DNA of 64,000 nucleotides from Bullera alba (Eukaryota; Basidiomycota; Tremellomycetes; Tremellales; Bulleraceae), in contig BCIX01000001.1 of the NCBI GenBank assembly GCA_001600095.1, positions 5,171,198 to 5,235,197 on the forward strand, written 5' to 3'. The notes below the pieces were generated by a model that had not been told where the DNA came from, did no database searches, and worked only from the letters and a program-made list of their open reading frames with translations. Both the position numbers and the translations under genes were made by a program. Positions 1-10,910 of this stretch are shown here, in pieces (position 1 is the stretch's first letter; every line of letters begins with the position of its first letter).

Positions 1-2026
1 GATTTGCTTTTACCGCCGAGGAAGCCGGTGAAGCCTTTAGCGTTGGAAGCCTTGTTGGCCTGAACGGCAGAGGCTTTCTTGGCCGCTTTCTTCGACTGAG
101 GCGTGCCACTGACGCCGGAACCTGAGTCGTCGATGTATGTCGCACCTGGCGAGTCTGGGTCCGTAGGGATGACAGGGTCGATGTACGTCTCTAGAAGCTT
201 GGAGAAGGCAATGGCCGCCGTGACGCAAACAACGGGTGTGATGACCAGGAGGAGTCGGACCATGACACCGGCAAAGTAGGCCGAAAGCACGGCGTAGATG
301 ATGACAAAGACCTGTTCGTCTCGTAGTTCCCGGAAACACCAGTAGACTCCGGCTGGGAAGAAGAAGATGAGCATTTCCAGGTCGAAGAAGAAGGATGGCC
401 AGGCAGTCGGCTGGTGTTCAGACACCGAGGCGATGATTGGCACTGCAATTATCGTCAATACTGATCGAGATCGAGCCGACTTGTACACTCACTGTGAACC
501 TTGGCGTAGCCAGTGTCCCAGAGGGAGTAGAATCGACCGGTCCACGGTGCAATCCATCCGGAAAACGTGAGGACGACCAATGACCCCAAGCTGATCAAGA
601 AGGTGGCAACCACAAACGCTCTCAACAGCATCTGGAACTGCTTTCCAGGTACCAATTTCCTGACGACTTCCACAAATGCGACCAGTTGAAGCAGGCCAAA
701 GACACCGAGAGCGGCCATGTGTTCGGAAGTTCGGATGGGGAGGAACTCGACAAAGGGGACCTGCATCGAAGCCACGGTGCCGATGACATACCATGACGAG
801 TACGAGATGTACAGTCGATGCGAGTATCGGCCCATCAGAATGAGCACAAAGGCATGCAGCGGGACCACTGTAGTTGGTTAGCACTCTGTATTGAGTCGAC
901 ACGAGAACTGCTCCACCGGTACTCACTGTTGGTGATGAAGACGTAACCACCCCAGGCGGCTACCATCCATCCGTAGAAAAGAGCAGCAGCCATACCCCAT
1001 GAAGAGCTTCCAAGCTTGTAAGCCTTGATCCAGAGGTAGAACGTCATCATGAGGAGGAAGATTGCGATGGCTTCATTGTCGTATGATCCGGCGACGGATC
1101 GGGAGATGTAACCGGGGACGATACCGATGAACGCAGCTGCGAGCAGACCGGCCGAAGGAGTCGACATCTCTTTAGTAAAGCTAGAAGCGAAGACAGTCAG
1201 TCAGAGTGCTACGAATTCCGGAACGTCCTAACTCACAGATACGTCGAAATCGCTGTGAGACCCGAGAACGCAGGAGCGATCATCACACAGACGTTCCTGA
1301 TGTCAACGGGCATGTTGATAGCACGCAGGAAGTTCCAGATTATACCAGCGGTGACCATAAGTCCGGGATAGATGGTTCCTCCGACACATCGTCCTAGCGG
1401 ATACCAGGCGGTAGGGTCGAACCAGTTCCAGAATTCCTGCAGGAGGATGTCAATATCGACGTTATGATGAGATCCGGTTAGACTCACGTAGAATCCGTCG
1501 TTGACCAACACTTTCGAAGCTCGGCTGAAGCAATACTGTCAGCTTCCGGCGCTGTTGTAGGCCACAATCTAGCTTACTAGTTGAACCAAGGGTCGCTATA
1601 TCGGGATCAGCTTGTAGTCTCCCCCTATCGACCTAGAATGCCAACTTACAACTCGTGAATCACACTCTCGAATCTGATCACGGCGAACAATCTGCTTGCA
1701 ATTGCTGCACCAGCTATCAACCCCAAGATGACCAATCTCAAGAAGCTCTCGGCGTTGGTGACGGTCTCTTGGGAGAGGTTCTTTGGTAAAGGATATGCCA
1801 GCTTTCTTCCGCTTGCGTCCCTGAACCCGTCGTAGATGGCTTCCTCCGCCGATGCTTTGGCCTGACTCGATCCTTTGCTCAGGCTCGAGGAACTACTAGA
1901 CTCAGTGAACTTTGACTCTGCGGGTGGAAGTGGGACTGAGGTGTTAGAGGTGGTGGTGGTCGAGGAGATGGGCTCGGCAAGTGTTGGCGTTCCTGCGCCG
2001 GTCTGTTTTGGCGTCTTCGGCGCCAT
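1..2026 (-). CDS. STT3: Dolichyl-diphosphooligosaccharide-protein glycosyltransferase catalytic subunit STT3 (5' part; 3' end off window)
   Basis: This is the catalytic subunit of oligosaccharyltransferase, a multipass ER membrane protein that transfers the lipid-linked glycan to Asn in nascent proteins. Seven exons fit in phase: 2026-1650, 1595-1578, 1524-1488, 1436-1237, 1180-927, 867-493 and 442 to the left edge. A Ser/Thr-rich cytosolic N-terminus leads into TM1, then the family motif DPWFNYR, then [32 protein letters not shown] and the [11 protein letters not shown] region. All of these are typical of eukaryotic STT3. The WWDYG catalytic motif should lie beyond position 1 and cannot be checked. 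The ATG at 2026 opens the only long in-frame first exon. The last visible stretch is a Lys/Ala-rich luminal loop still open at base 1. Identification is secure; the gene is partial only because of the window edge. Confidence 0.96.
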
Positions 2027-2801
2027 TTTTGCTGTTGTCGCAGCTATAGCTACTGCGAATGCTGCGAGTCTGGTCTGGATATGCGAGTTGTTGGCCTCAG
2101 AGCCGATGCACCCAACTGATCACTCTGGGTTGAGCACTCCATAGGTTGCTGGTCGAGCACGGCCGGCCGGGTGCTGCGTGTCAGGCAGCGAGCGGTGAGT
2201 TCCGACGGAATGGAGGACCCCGCTGCCACGTCACTATGGCAAGAGGGGGGGTTGATAAGGAATACCCCGCTCAGATCCCTGTGCTTACCCTTTTGGGAAT
2301 ATCAGTGATGACGTCGATCTAATTTGCCATCCCCCGGCAATTGATCGGTGTGTCCCGCTGGGCGGGGGGCAGATGATCCCGGTGCAGGTGGTTGGCTGGC
2401 TGGTCCTCATTCACACACCGGTGAACATTACCTCTCCTGCTCTACTCGACACACGTACACTCGAGACTCGTGATTTGCTCTCAACACATAGCTCAGTCTC
2501 GACTGATATCCTCGTAGCGTCCATTGTCGCACACTCGACGCAACGCACGCACGAATCCGTCCGGAAGGAGATTGCCGACTTGTCTCATCCTATCCACCTT
2601 GGCCGACTTCGGTGTAATTGGACAGAGCATTACACTCTAGACCAAGTCAGACATACGATCCTGTCCTGTCTGTCGTTGTGCGATTCTTGTGGGCCGCATA
2701 CATACAGCGAAGAGATCAAATAGTTCGACACGATCCCCATTGTTCCATACTTGTTCACCAAACAGCTGGTCCTGTAATATAACTGTTTCCACGATACCAA
2801 T
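2027..2801. promoter_or_regulatory. Divergent intergenic region between STT3 and the coiled-coil protein gene
   Basis: 775 bp separate two divergently oriented start codons, so both promoters must lie here. The stretch has several G-runs (around 2245-2251 and 2361-2368) and C-rich patches, and no ORF that looks coding. A 116-codon open frame at 2373-2723 has no recognisable features. I see no clear TATA element. Confidence 0.5.
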
Positions 2802-5800
2802 ATGGACGTTCTACGACCTGGACATGCTCATCGAAGCAGCAGTGATAGATTGTTGAACAACTATCTGTGAGTACGATGTTCTTCTCACATTGTAACCTGA
2901 GCGAGAAACACCACACTGCTCCGAGCTCCGCCCTCGAAGTCAGCCAAGGCCGGCTGCCCCCTCTGCCTAGCGAGAGCTGACTTGAACCCCGTAGTGAGGC
3001 TCAGAAGCACCTTTCGACCTCTCTTCTGACCCTTCTTTCCCACTCGCACTCTTCGACATCCTCCTTGCTCGCCTATGTCACCTCCTCTCCTGGTGTCATC
3101 CACCCCGTCCGACGGAGCGTGCGGCATGCGGCTTTCGAGGGACCCCTCTCCCCCTCTCTCGTTGAGAACTGGGAGGGTGGCTCTCACACCGGCAGTGTGA
3201 GCGGCGGCGATGCTCAGACTCAAGGATGGGCAGCGTACGTCAGCTCGTTGGACCAATTCCGAAAGGACCTCAAGCAAATCCATCTATTGGAGGAAGAGCT
3301 CAGTCGAGTCAAGCGAGATCGGGAGATCCTCGTCACTCGTCTGATCAAGACTACCAAATCGCGGCCGACCAAATCCGACTTGTCGGCCATTGCTTCCACC
3401 TACGCCCGGTCCGAGCACCCTCAGTCGTCCCGAGTCTCCCTCTCGAGCGTCACCAGCGGGGGCTCAACTACCAGCAAGGAAGGCAAAAGAGCTGGAAAGC
3501 TCGCCGATGCCCAAGCCGAGCTCCTAGGTTGCGAAGAGCATCTTCGAGGCCTCGAAATCCGCATCGAGCATGAGAGGAACAAGGTCATGCTTCGGGGTCT
3601 TGAGGACCGATTCCGATCTATGGAGGTCGTAGGTAGGATGTGGGTCAGCCAAGCGAAGAAGGGTCTTGAGGACCTAGAGAAGGCGCATGGTGAGCTGCAT
3701 TGTTTTGTCAAACATCGCGAACAACGCTGATTATCGATTTACTTAGAACTTCCCGCCGACGCGTTCGAGCTCGACTCGAACCCTTCCATCGCCCCGTCCC
3801 AGTCCGCATCGCAGATGGCGTACGAGGACTCGCCGGGTCGAGGCGCAGCTTTCCGACGAGCCAACGGACGTCAGGTCTCTGGCTCTGTTGCCGGCAGTAT
3901 CGCTGAAGAGGAAGAGGGCTCCTCGGACGACGATGCGACGAACCGAAAACTGGTCGTGCACGAGAACCGACCTGGATCTGCTTTCGGAAACGGTCCAACA
4001 TCGCCTATCAAGGCTCGAAACTCTACTGTGCCAGGCAAACCGTCTCCCCTCGGTGTCCCATCCGTTAACACCCGAACGCGACCTCTTTCGTCCACCTACG
4101 GCGAGTTCGGTGCCAACGGCAATGACTCTGACTCTGACTCGCCCAACTTCCGTTCTGGAGGACGACGGGCCGCCAGCGATGTCGGTGCGATGGGATACAG
4201 ACCGCCTACCAACCGACAGCCGTTGAGGAGGACTTTCTCTGATGACAAAAAGTCCAATAACCCCACCGCTGGTCTCAGTCGACGAAGCGACTCTGATGCC
4301 GGTAGCATCCGAAGCCAGAGGAAGAAGAAGGGCTTCTTCGCGTCCATCTCCAAGTTCTTCAAGGGGCCCAAGAGCCGACGGGAGGGCTCTGTCCGATCCG
4401 GCAGGGATTCTCCCCCATACGGATCTGGATCGAAGGTCGGTGCCTGGCAGACCAGAACCGACCAGAACCTGAAGCGATCTTCCGTGTACGGATCTACTTC
4501 TCGAGGAGGTAGCAGGTTCGGCCGAAGAGGTGGCGACGACTCTAGTAGCGACGACGAAGCTGGCGGCAACCTCGTCAGTGTCAGCAACAACAGAGGTCAA
4601 AACACCTTCTCTGTGGATTCCATCGGACGACCTGGTTCCCGAGCAACCAAGAGAGAGTCTAGTGGTCCAGTCGCCAGCGGTCTCATCCCTGCCCCGCCTG
4701 CGATGAAGCGAAACTCGAGTCAGAGCACCATCACCGGTAGAGCTACGCCTACGCAGAACAACCGGTCGGGCGCAGCTACGCCCGTTGCCGCCAACACCAA
4801 GGCCAACTCTAAGCCATCTTCGGCCGTCGGTTTGACGAGAAGCAACACCGCCAAGAGTGGTATGTCGGTCGCCTCGGGCAAGACCACCACCACGATCAAG
4901 TCTGCTACTGGTACTGCCACCGGCACCCCGAAGAAGACTCGAGCCAATGGATCCATCTCTCGAGCCAGTTTGAGCGCCAGACCCGCTGTTGACGGCAGGA
5001 ACATCATGTCCCTCGTCGACAGCAAGTCTGCGCCAGTGATGCCCGAAGTGCCCAAGGCCCCTTCTAGCCAGGTAACTCCTCAGATGTCACTGCCAAAGGC
5101 TCCAGGATCGTCCATCGTGCCTCCAGGTCAAGTCAGCATGCCGGCCATTTCCGCCTCTTCGCCCAATCTCGCCGCAAGCGCTACCACGCCAAAAGCCCGA
5201 CCGCTGTCTAGGTCCAGCACTGCGCAAAAGGTGTCCGACGCGGATCGAAGCCAAGACGCCGGTGCTCGAGCTACGACCCCGCTCCCTCCAAGCCGAACAT
5301 TGTCGCCTCCGCTCAAATCGGCTCTGAGACCGTCGAGCCCGTCGCCAGAGATGACTTCCACGGACCGACTGCCACCCCCAGTGTCCATGTTCTCGATCTC
5401 GGCGCCCGGTCCGGTCAGCTTGCCAAAGGAGGCACCACTGCCCATTACGATGCCTGCCGCTCCAGCCAAACCCGCCCCAGCGCCCGTCGCCGAGACAGCC
5501 AAGCCTGCAACTCGACCAGATCCCACCAAAGCTGCAGGCGGTGTTAGAAAGTCGTACACCTCGGGGATCAGCGACAATGGCAGCGTCTACGAGTCTGCCG
5601 TCGAGGACGACGACGAGGATGAGGATGGAGGCGCGCCCGGCATCCCAGGTGTGACTGCGCCTGCGGCCGCGGCACCCAAGCAAGTCCAGCCCGAGCACTA
5701 CGGCGATTCGTCCGACAGTGAGGAGGATGAGGGTCAGTCGAGCTACAAGGTTGTCGACAATGAGAGGATCAAGCGATTGGGCATCAACGTCGGCCCTCCT

Positions 5801-6343
5801 GCCGTGGAAAGGATCCCAAGTGAGACTCGAGTCCACCGTGATGAGGTGTACGCCGGTCATGACGACGCTTCGGTCACGTCAAACGACACGGCCACCAAGT
5901 CCAACAGGCCCACCCCAGCTCCATTGTCCATTGCGGATGACAAGCTCTCCAGGCGAAAGTCGGTGAGGATGAACGTCCCCGACTCGCCTGGACCAGAGAC
6001 TGCTCTGGCTCCGCCTCCCATCACCGACCCATCCCAGACGACGTCGTACGTCTCTCGATCGGCCGAGAGGGACCCTTCGCCTCCACCCACTCAGGACCGA
6101 AGTGGAGAGACGTGGAGCACGCGGATCGGCAAGATGAGGGAGGATACCTCTGACGAGAGCGACCATGACGACGAGTACCTCCGAGCCAGGAAGGGATTGA
6201 GCAAGAACTCTGGCAAATGGGAGAAAGTTGACGGTTCATCCAAGTCCAACGGAGGAGAGTCGCTGGGCAAGAAGCTCAAGAGGAAAGCCACGGGCTCTAG
6301 CGTCAAGAGCAAGAGCTCGACCAAGGGCTCTCAGAGGGGATAA
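2802..6343 (+). CDS. Large protein with N-terminal BAR-like coiled coil and long disordered C-terminus, function unknown
   Basis: Three exons fit in phase, 2802-2866, 2995-3689 and 3747-6343, giving about 1118 residues. Residues 20-270 are helical and charged. They include a conserved-looking stretch (LSRVKRDREILVTRLIKTTK), a Ser-rich break, then a second helix pair (KLADAQAELLGCEEHLRGLE and RGLEDRFRSMEVVGRMW). The alternating long helices and basic clusters resemble BAR/I-BAR membrane-curvature domains, but that is an inference from appearance, not a family match. The remaining ~850 residues are low complexity: Ser, Pro, Lys and acidic patches, with a basic FFASISKFFKGPKSRR segment near residue 210 that could be membrane-binding. 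The tail ends in a Lys/Ser-rich run. The acceptor before exon 2 is the least certain join. Large ORFs on the opposite strand across this gene are shadows of its biased composition. Confidence 0.75.
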
Positions 6344-7143
6344 GCGGGATTGGGATGGGTGTCTGGTCAGCAGGGTCGATCATAATGGTTCTTAGAAGAG
6401 AAAAGTAATTGTCTGAAGGGATGCGCGGTCTAGGATGTCCAAATATACACAGCCATATACTAGTCTTAGGTAGTCTACAGAAGTCAATAATGTGAATGCA
6501 GACGTACACGCGAGGTTGAGCACAGCTGTCGTGATCAGTGTCGAGCGACACGAGGACGATTTTATGGTTTGCCACCCGACCGCTTTGTTGGTGTTTCAGG
6601 TTGCCGCACTCGGGAAATTCAACCAGCTCGAGGGGATCTTATTGTTCGTCCTGTTCGACTTGAAACGATCTACTTGCCTCTTTCAACCATCCACCCCCAG
6701 ACGACCCTTGCAATGCCTTATTGTGATATGCGACGACTAGATCAGACTAAGGAGCTAAGGCGTAGAGCTGACAATACGACTCAGCAGCCGCATAGGAGGA
6801 TCGCCGGGGGGAGCAGGTGGAAAACAGGGGAAGAGTCTAGTCGTGCTGACGTAGAGTAGGGCCTGGACAAGCCCATGATGGTCAGCTTGGAAGTGGACGT
6901 CGCAGATGAAAGTGATGAACAGGAGGAGAGATCATCTCACCATCGTCCTTCATCTCAGTCTTACACCCAGCCATTCACTCGTCTACGCGAAGGAAAGATC
7001 TCAACACTGGGAGTGTCTCGTTGGATGACGATTTCTACTGAACATTACAAGCAGGATCATCATCGAGTATAAGCAGCTATCACTTCGACATCTTTCAATT
7101 TACCACCACTGAACATCCTCGACTTGACACGCACAGCTTCACT
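6344..7143. promoter_or_regulatory. Intergenic region upstream of the LRR membrane protein gene
   Basis: 800 bp between the stop of the coiled-coil gene and the next ATG. It must hold the 3' UTR of the former and the promoter and leader of the latter. The two short open frames at 6492-6740 and 6569-6859 have no domain features and overlap each other. No strong repeat or hairpin is seen. Confidence 0.45.
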
Positions 7144-10100
7144 ATGGGCTCAGCGAGAGAGAACCAGAAGGAGACACCGGGGAAGCGGTCCAGATCTCGA
7201 TTCTCCCTCTTGTCCCTCCTACCGGCCCGACATCCGCCATTGATCGTGTCCCATTCGCCGACTATCCCTCCACATCACCTCCACCAAGTGCCCTCCCGAC
7301 AGCCCACCATTGTATCCCTCGATGGGTCTGCACTATCCTCGTTGCACTCCGCATACCCCGATAGCACGACACCATCGCCGGTAGGCAGGACGTTACGAAT
7401 AGAGGAGGAGGATGCAGCTCAGGAGGATACCAGGAAGTACTCGTTTGCTTCGTACTACTTCTCGACGCCGTCGGCGAGGGTGTGGGAGAAACCGGACCAC
7501 GAACAGCCACCTCTTCCACCAATGCCACTGCCATACAAGTCAACCAAGCCGGAGCCAACAAGGGGTGGGAAGGGGCAAGGAGGGATAGACCCATCGCCGC
7601 TGCCCGTCCCACTGGCTCTGGTCAATTCGGACAGTAGTGACGCCAGTCGAGGATCGCGAACGAAACGACCCCCTCCACTCGACTTGACAAGGACCAGGGC
7701 GGTGTATCCGAAACTACATGGTGTCATCCCCGTGGTAGTGACTCCTAAAGCATCGACTTCGCCACCTCTCAAACATGCAGCGACGCTATCCCGTCTGACG
7801 GGAGACCAAGGTGCGGAAGGCGGTGCCGTCAAGAAGGGGAAGAAGGAGGGGAGGAAAGTACCTGTGAAACCGAAACCCAGCATCAAAGATGATCCGTTCG
7901 ACGTAGTGGAGATCGAGGACGGACACAAGTACACCAGCTGGAAAGGCGGTCGAGTCTCGATCAAACCTGGACAAGTCATTCCAAAGGGCACATTACCCAC
8001 ACTCAACTCTTCACCGACTATACGAGGTCAAGATCCAAATCTGATCAAACTACCCCCTGCAACGGGATACCGAGGCAGAGGCGAGTTTTACAACAAACGA
8101 GGCGAATCGTCAACTCAACCCAATGGACTGGGTACCTACCTCACCCCATCGGGCGGCGGTGCGGATACCTACCACAACATCCTCCTCACACCGGCCTACT
8201 TCCAGCGATCTCCCACCAGCCAATTCACCGCTAGTCCCGGAACCGCTGGCGACGACTGGTTGTTGGCCAAGAGCGGTCTCAGGCGGAAGACCCTCTTGGA
8301 TGCCATCAAGCGAGGTTCGAAATGGCTCGTACCGGCTTACGATGCCGCTAGGTCAAGAGCGCAGGGCAAGGAGGACAGGGAAATGTCGAATGTCAAGTCC
8401 GCTATGAAGCCTTACAAGTTGAAGTCGATCGAGAACCTGCGTGGTGGGGAGGGAAGGACGGGGAATGTGAGGTTCGACGGTGCGGGCATGGGTGGGGACA
8501 GTGCAGGTTGGTCGAGCGGTAAAAGCCCGAATGTGTACGGTAGCAATGGAGCCTATTCGAGGAGGTCGCCTGGACTAAGGGAGTTTCAGATCGGCGACTA
8601 TTCGGATGGCAAGTTGGACAAGGAGCACAGTGGGAAGGAACGCCGGGGGAAAAAGAGGGAAGATGAAAAGGCCAAGAAGAGGAGGAAGATGTGGCGGGTG
8701 AGTACGGCTTGATAAGCTCAGCGATGTTGTCTTTGAGCTGATACGTGTGTCTTCTAGCTGCTCATTCTCGCCCTCGTCATCCTCATTTCGGCTCTCACTA
8801 TTGGGTTGTGTACGACCTTGCTCACCAGGAAAGCAAAGTCGTCTTCAGATACACCCGCGGCAGCAGATTCTGATTCACCTTCCAACTCGCCAACGCCTAC
8901 TGGCACCACAGCAACTCCTACCGGTGTACCGTCTCGAACCCTCGCGACATGCCTCGATCTCTGTGCGACTTCCGCCTCGACCTCGCCTTTGACATACCCG
9001 TGTGGAGACTGTGTTTCCCTCATGAGCGGAGTCACGAACGATTTCGCACAGCCACTGGTGGATGGCAACTCGACAGGAGTGGGATCAGCGCTTCAGTTTT
9101 GCGCCTTGATGGATATCTTTAGGGATGCGATTGGCCAGGGACTCGGGGATAAAGGCTGGGCTAAGGATAGTAGTCCGTGTGGCTGGGATGGCGTCAAGTG
9201 TGATGGCCGAGGGAGGGTGACAGAGCTGTGAGTCGGTGTCCCAGCTGCACCATTGGGTCATCCTCTGGTCCTTCGGGTCGATCTTGACAGCAGAGACTGA
9301 CCATTGCTGTGACAGACAACTGAGGTACCCAGACATCCCGACGAAGATCCCGGCGACGATCTCCAACATGATCTCCTTATCATCTCTCAGATTGATGGGT
9401 AACAACACTTCTCCAAGTGAGCTCCCTCACACGATCTCCGATAATCTGAGCTGACACGAGATTCGCAGGTGGTCCTTTGCCTTCCAGTATCCTCGCTCTA
9501 CCCAACATCACCACCATCGATATTGAGTATACGGCGCTCAGCGGTCCTGTTGGTCAGATGAACTTTGCCAAATCGACCAATCTCGCCACTTTAGTGCTGG
9601 TCAACAACGCACAGCTGGGCACTGATCTACCTGGGCTGGCAAACAACGGTCAACTCAAGACTTTGTGAGTGCACCCTCGGAGAATGAAAATGGGAAGCGA
9701 CAATACTGACTGTGAATCAAAGAGTCATTACGGGCCAAGGTATCGATAGCGTCTCAGAGTTCACGTTGCCCAGTTCTTTGACCTACCTGTGAGCTATAAC
9801 TCGCTCTTCTCGCGTAACTAGCTGACGCTGCGTTCGCTAGTGATCTCTCCTACAATGCGTTGAATGGTCAGATCCCGGCTCTTACCTCCCTCGGATCTCT
9901 CGATACCTTGTAAGTAGAGTACAAGCCGAATCGTCTAGGATTCCATAGGAGGGACGGCTGGCTGACGGAAAGTAGATATTTGACCAATAACAATTTCACC
10001 CAACCTCCCTCTTCCCTCCCTGTGAGTGTTGCCACCCTCTTCCTCACCGCCAATCCTGGACTCAGCGGGGCGATGCCGCCCTCCGTCTGCAGTAGTACCA

Positions 10101-10309
10101 CCCTGGCCTCCTGCGATCTTCGGGACACCAAGCTCACGGGTCCGATAAATTCGACCTCAAGCTCAGGATCGAGCAGCTCAAGTGGCACTGCTAGTTCAAG
10201 TAGTAGCGCTGCTGCTGCCTCGGGCAGTGCGAATGTGGGACTTGGGGCCATTGGGGCAGTGGCAAATGGAGCTTTGGCAAGTGTTTGTGGAAAGTGTCAA
10301 TTCTCGTAA
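7144..10309 (+). CDS. Type II single-pass membrane protein with plant-like extracellular leucine-rich repeats
   Basis: Seven exons fit in phase: 7144-8697, 8758-9227, 9316-9416, 9469-9664, 9723-9788, 9841-9909 and 9976-10309, for about 929 residues. Residues 1-518 are a basic, Pro/Ser-rich, probably cytosolic region with no signal peptide, ending in a Lys/Arg cluster. Exon 2 opens with the single membrane segment (LLILALVILISALTIGLCTT). It is followed by a Ser/Thr-rich stalk, a Cys-rich block and the sequence CGWDGVKCDGRGRVTEL, which resembles the LRRNT_2 cap of plant LRR receptors. Short LRRs follow, such as DLSYNALNGQIPALTSLGSL and YLTNNNFTQPPSSLP. The positive-inside rule and the Cys-rich cap place the LRRs outside the cell. 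The C-terminus is a Ser-rich run ending in CGKCQFS. No kinase domain is present. Intron positions fall between LRR units, as in many LRR genes. The role is unknown; adhesion or surface sensing is a guess. Confidence 0.85.
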
Positions 10310-10910
10310 AGCATACACGAATCTAGCGCATGTAGTATGCTGTGACAGGTGTATCGGTTGCCAGACACTGGGTACTGCTTGATAGCAGAGTCATGCGCTG
10401 CCCACGATTCAATGGATCGTAGAGTCTGAGAGTCTTCGTGGCCCAATGCGAAGTTCAGAACTGAGTTGTCGAGGCTGAACATGGGGAGATGGAGACTCAG
10501 CCTCTTTCAGTCCAGGACAGCTGTCAGAAGTAGATTTTTGACATCTTCACGCAAGCTTGGAAGGTGCCATAATGACGAGACCTCCGTATGCACTGTGCTG
10601 AAGGCAACGACGATACAGCCTTTGAGGAACGGATCCTGTTGCGATTAAAGCGCCACTCGAAGCTCTGCCAAAATCCACTTCGGTCGGTGGTGGTTTCAGC
10701 CAATTCGAACATCGTCAACATTGCGCTGCATTCCAATCCTATAGTTCACTTGTTCAGCACCTTTATCACCTGTGTCCTGGGCCAATTGCTGTGATATACT
10801 TGTTATCCCCTAGTAATTGTTGCTTCTGTTCAACACCCATCGTGCAGCACCACCCACGAAGCTACGTGGACCAATACCCTCGAGACACACCTGAAACGAC
10901 ATCAAGCGCA
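10310..10910. other. Intergenic region between the LRR gene and DBP5
   Basis: 601 bp between two plus-strand genes, expected to hold a terminator and the DBP5 promoter. I see no convincing ORF, repeat or RNA gene. The short overlapping frames on both strands lack any domain signal. Confidence 0.4.

Noticed and set aside
2373..2723. 116-codon frame between STT3 and the next gene
   Set aside because: Sits in a divergent promoter region, no domain, no signal peptide, and no continuation by splicing.
3743..6324. Several long minus-strand open frames (up to 285 codons) across the coiled-coil gene
   Set aside because: They mirror the biased codon composition of the plus-strand exon, lack domains and splicing partners, and overlap each other in different phases.
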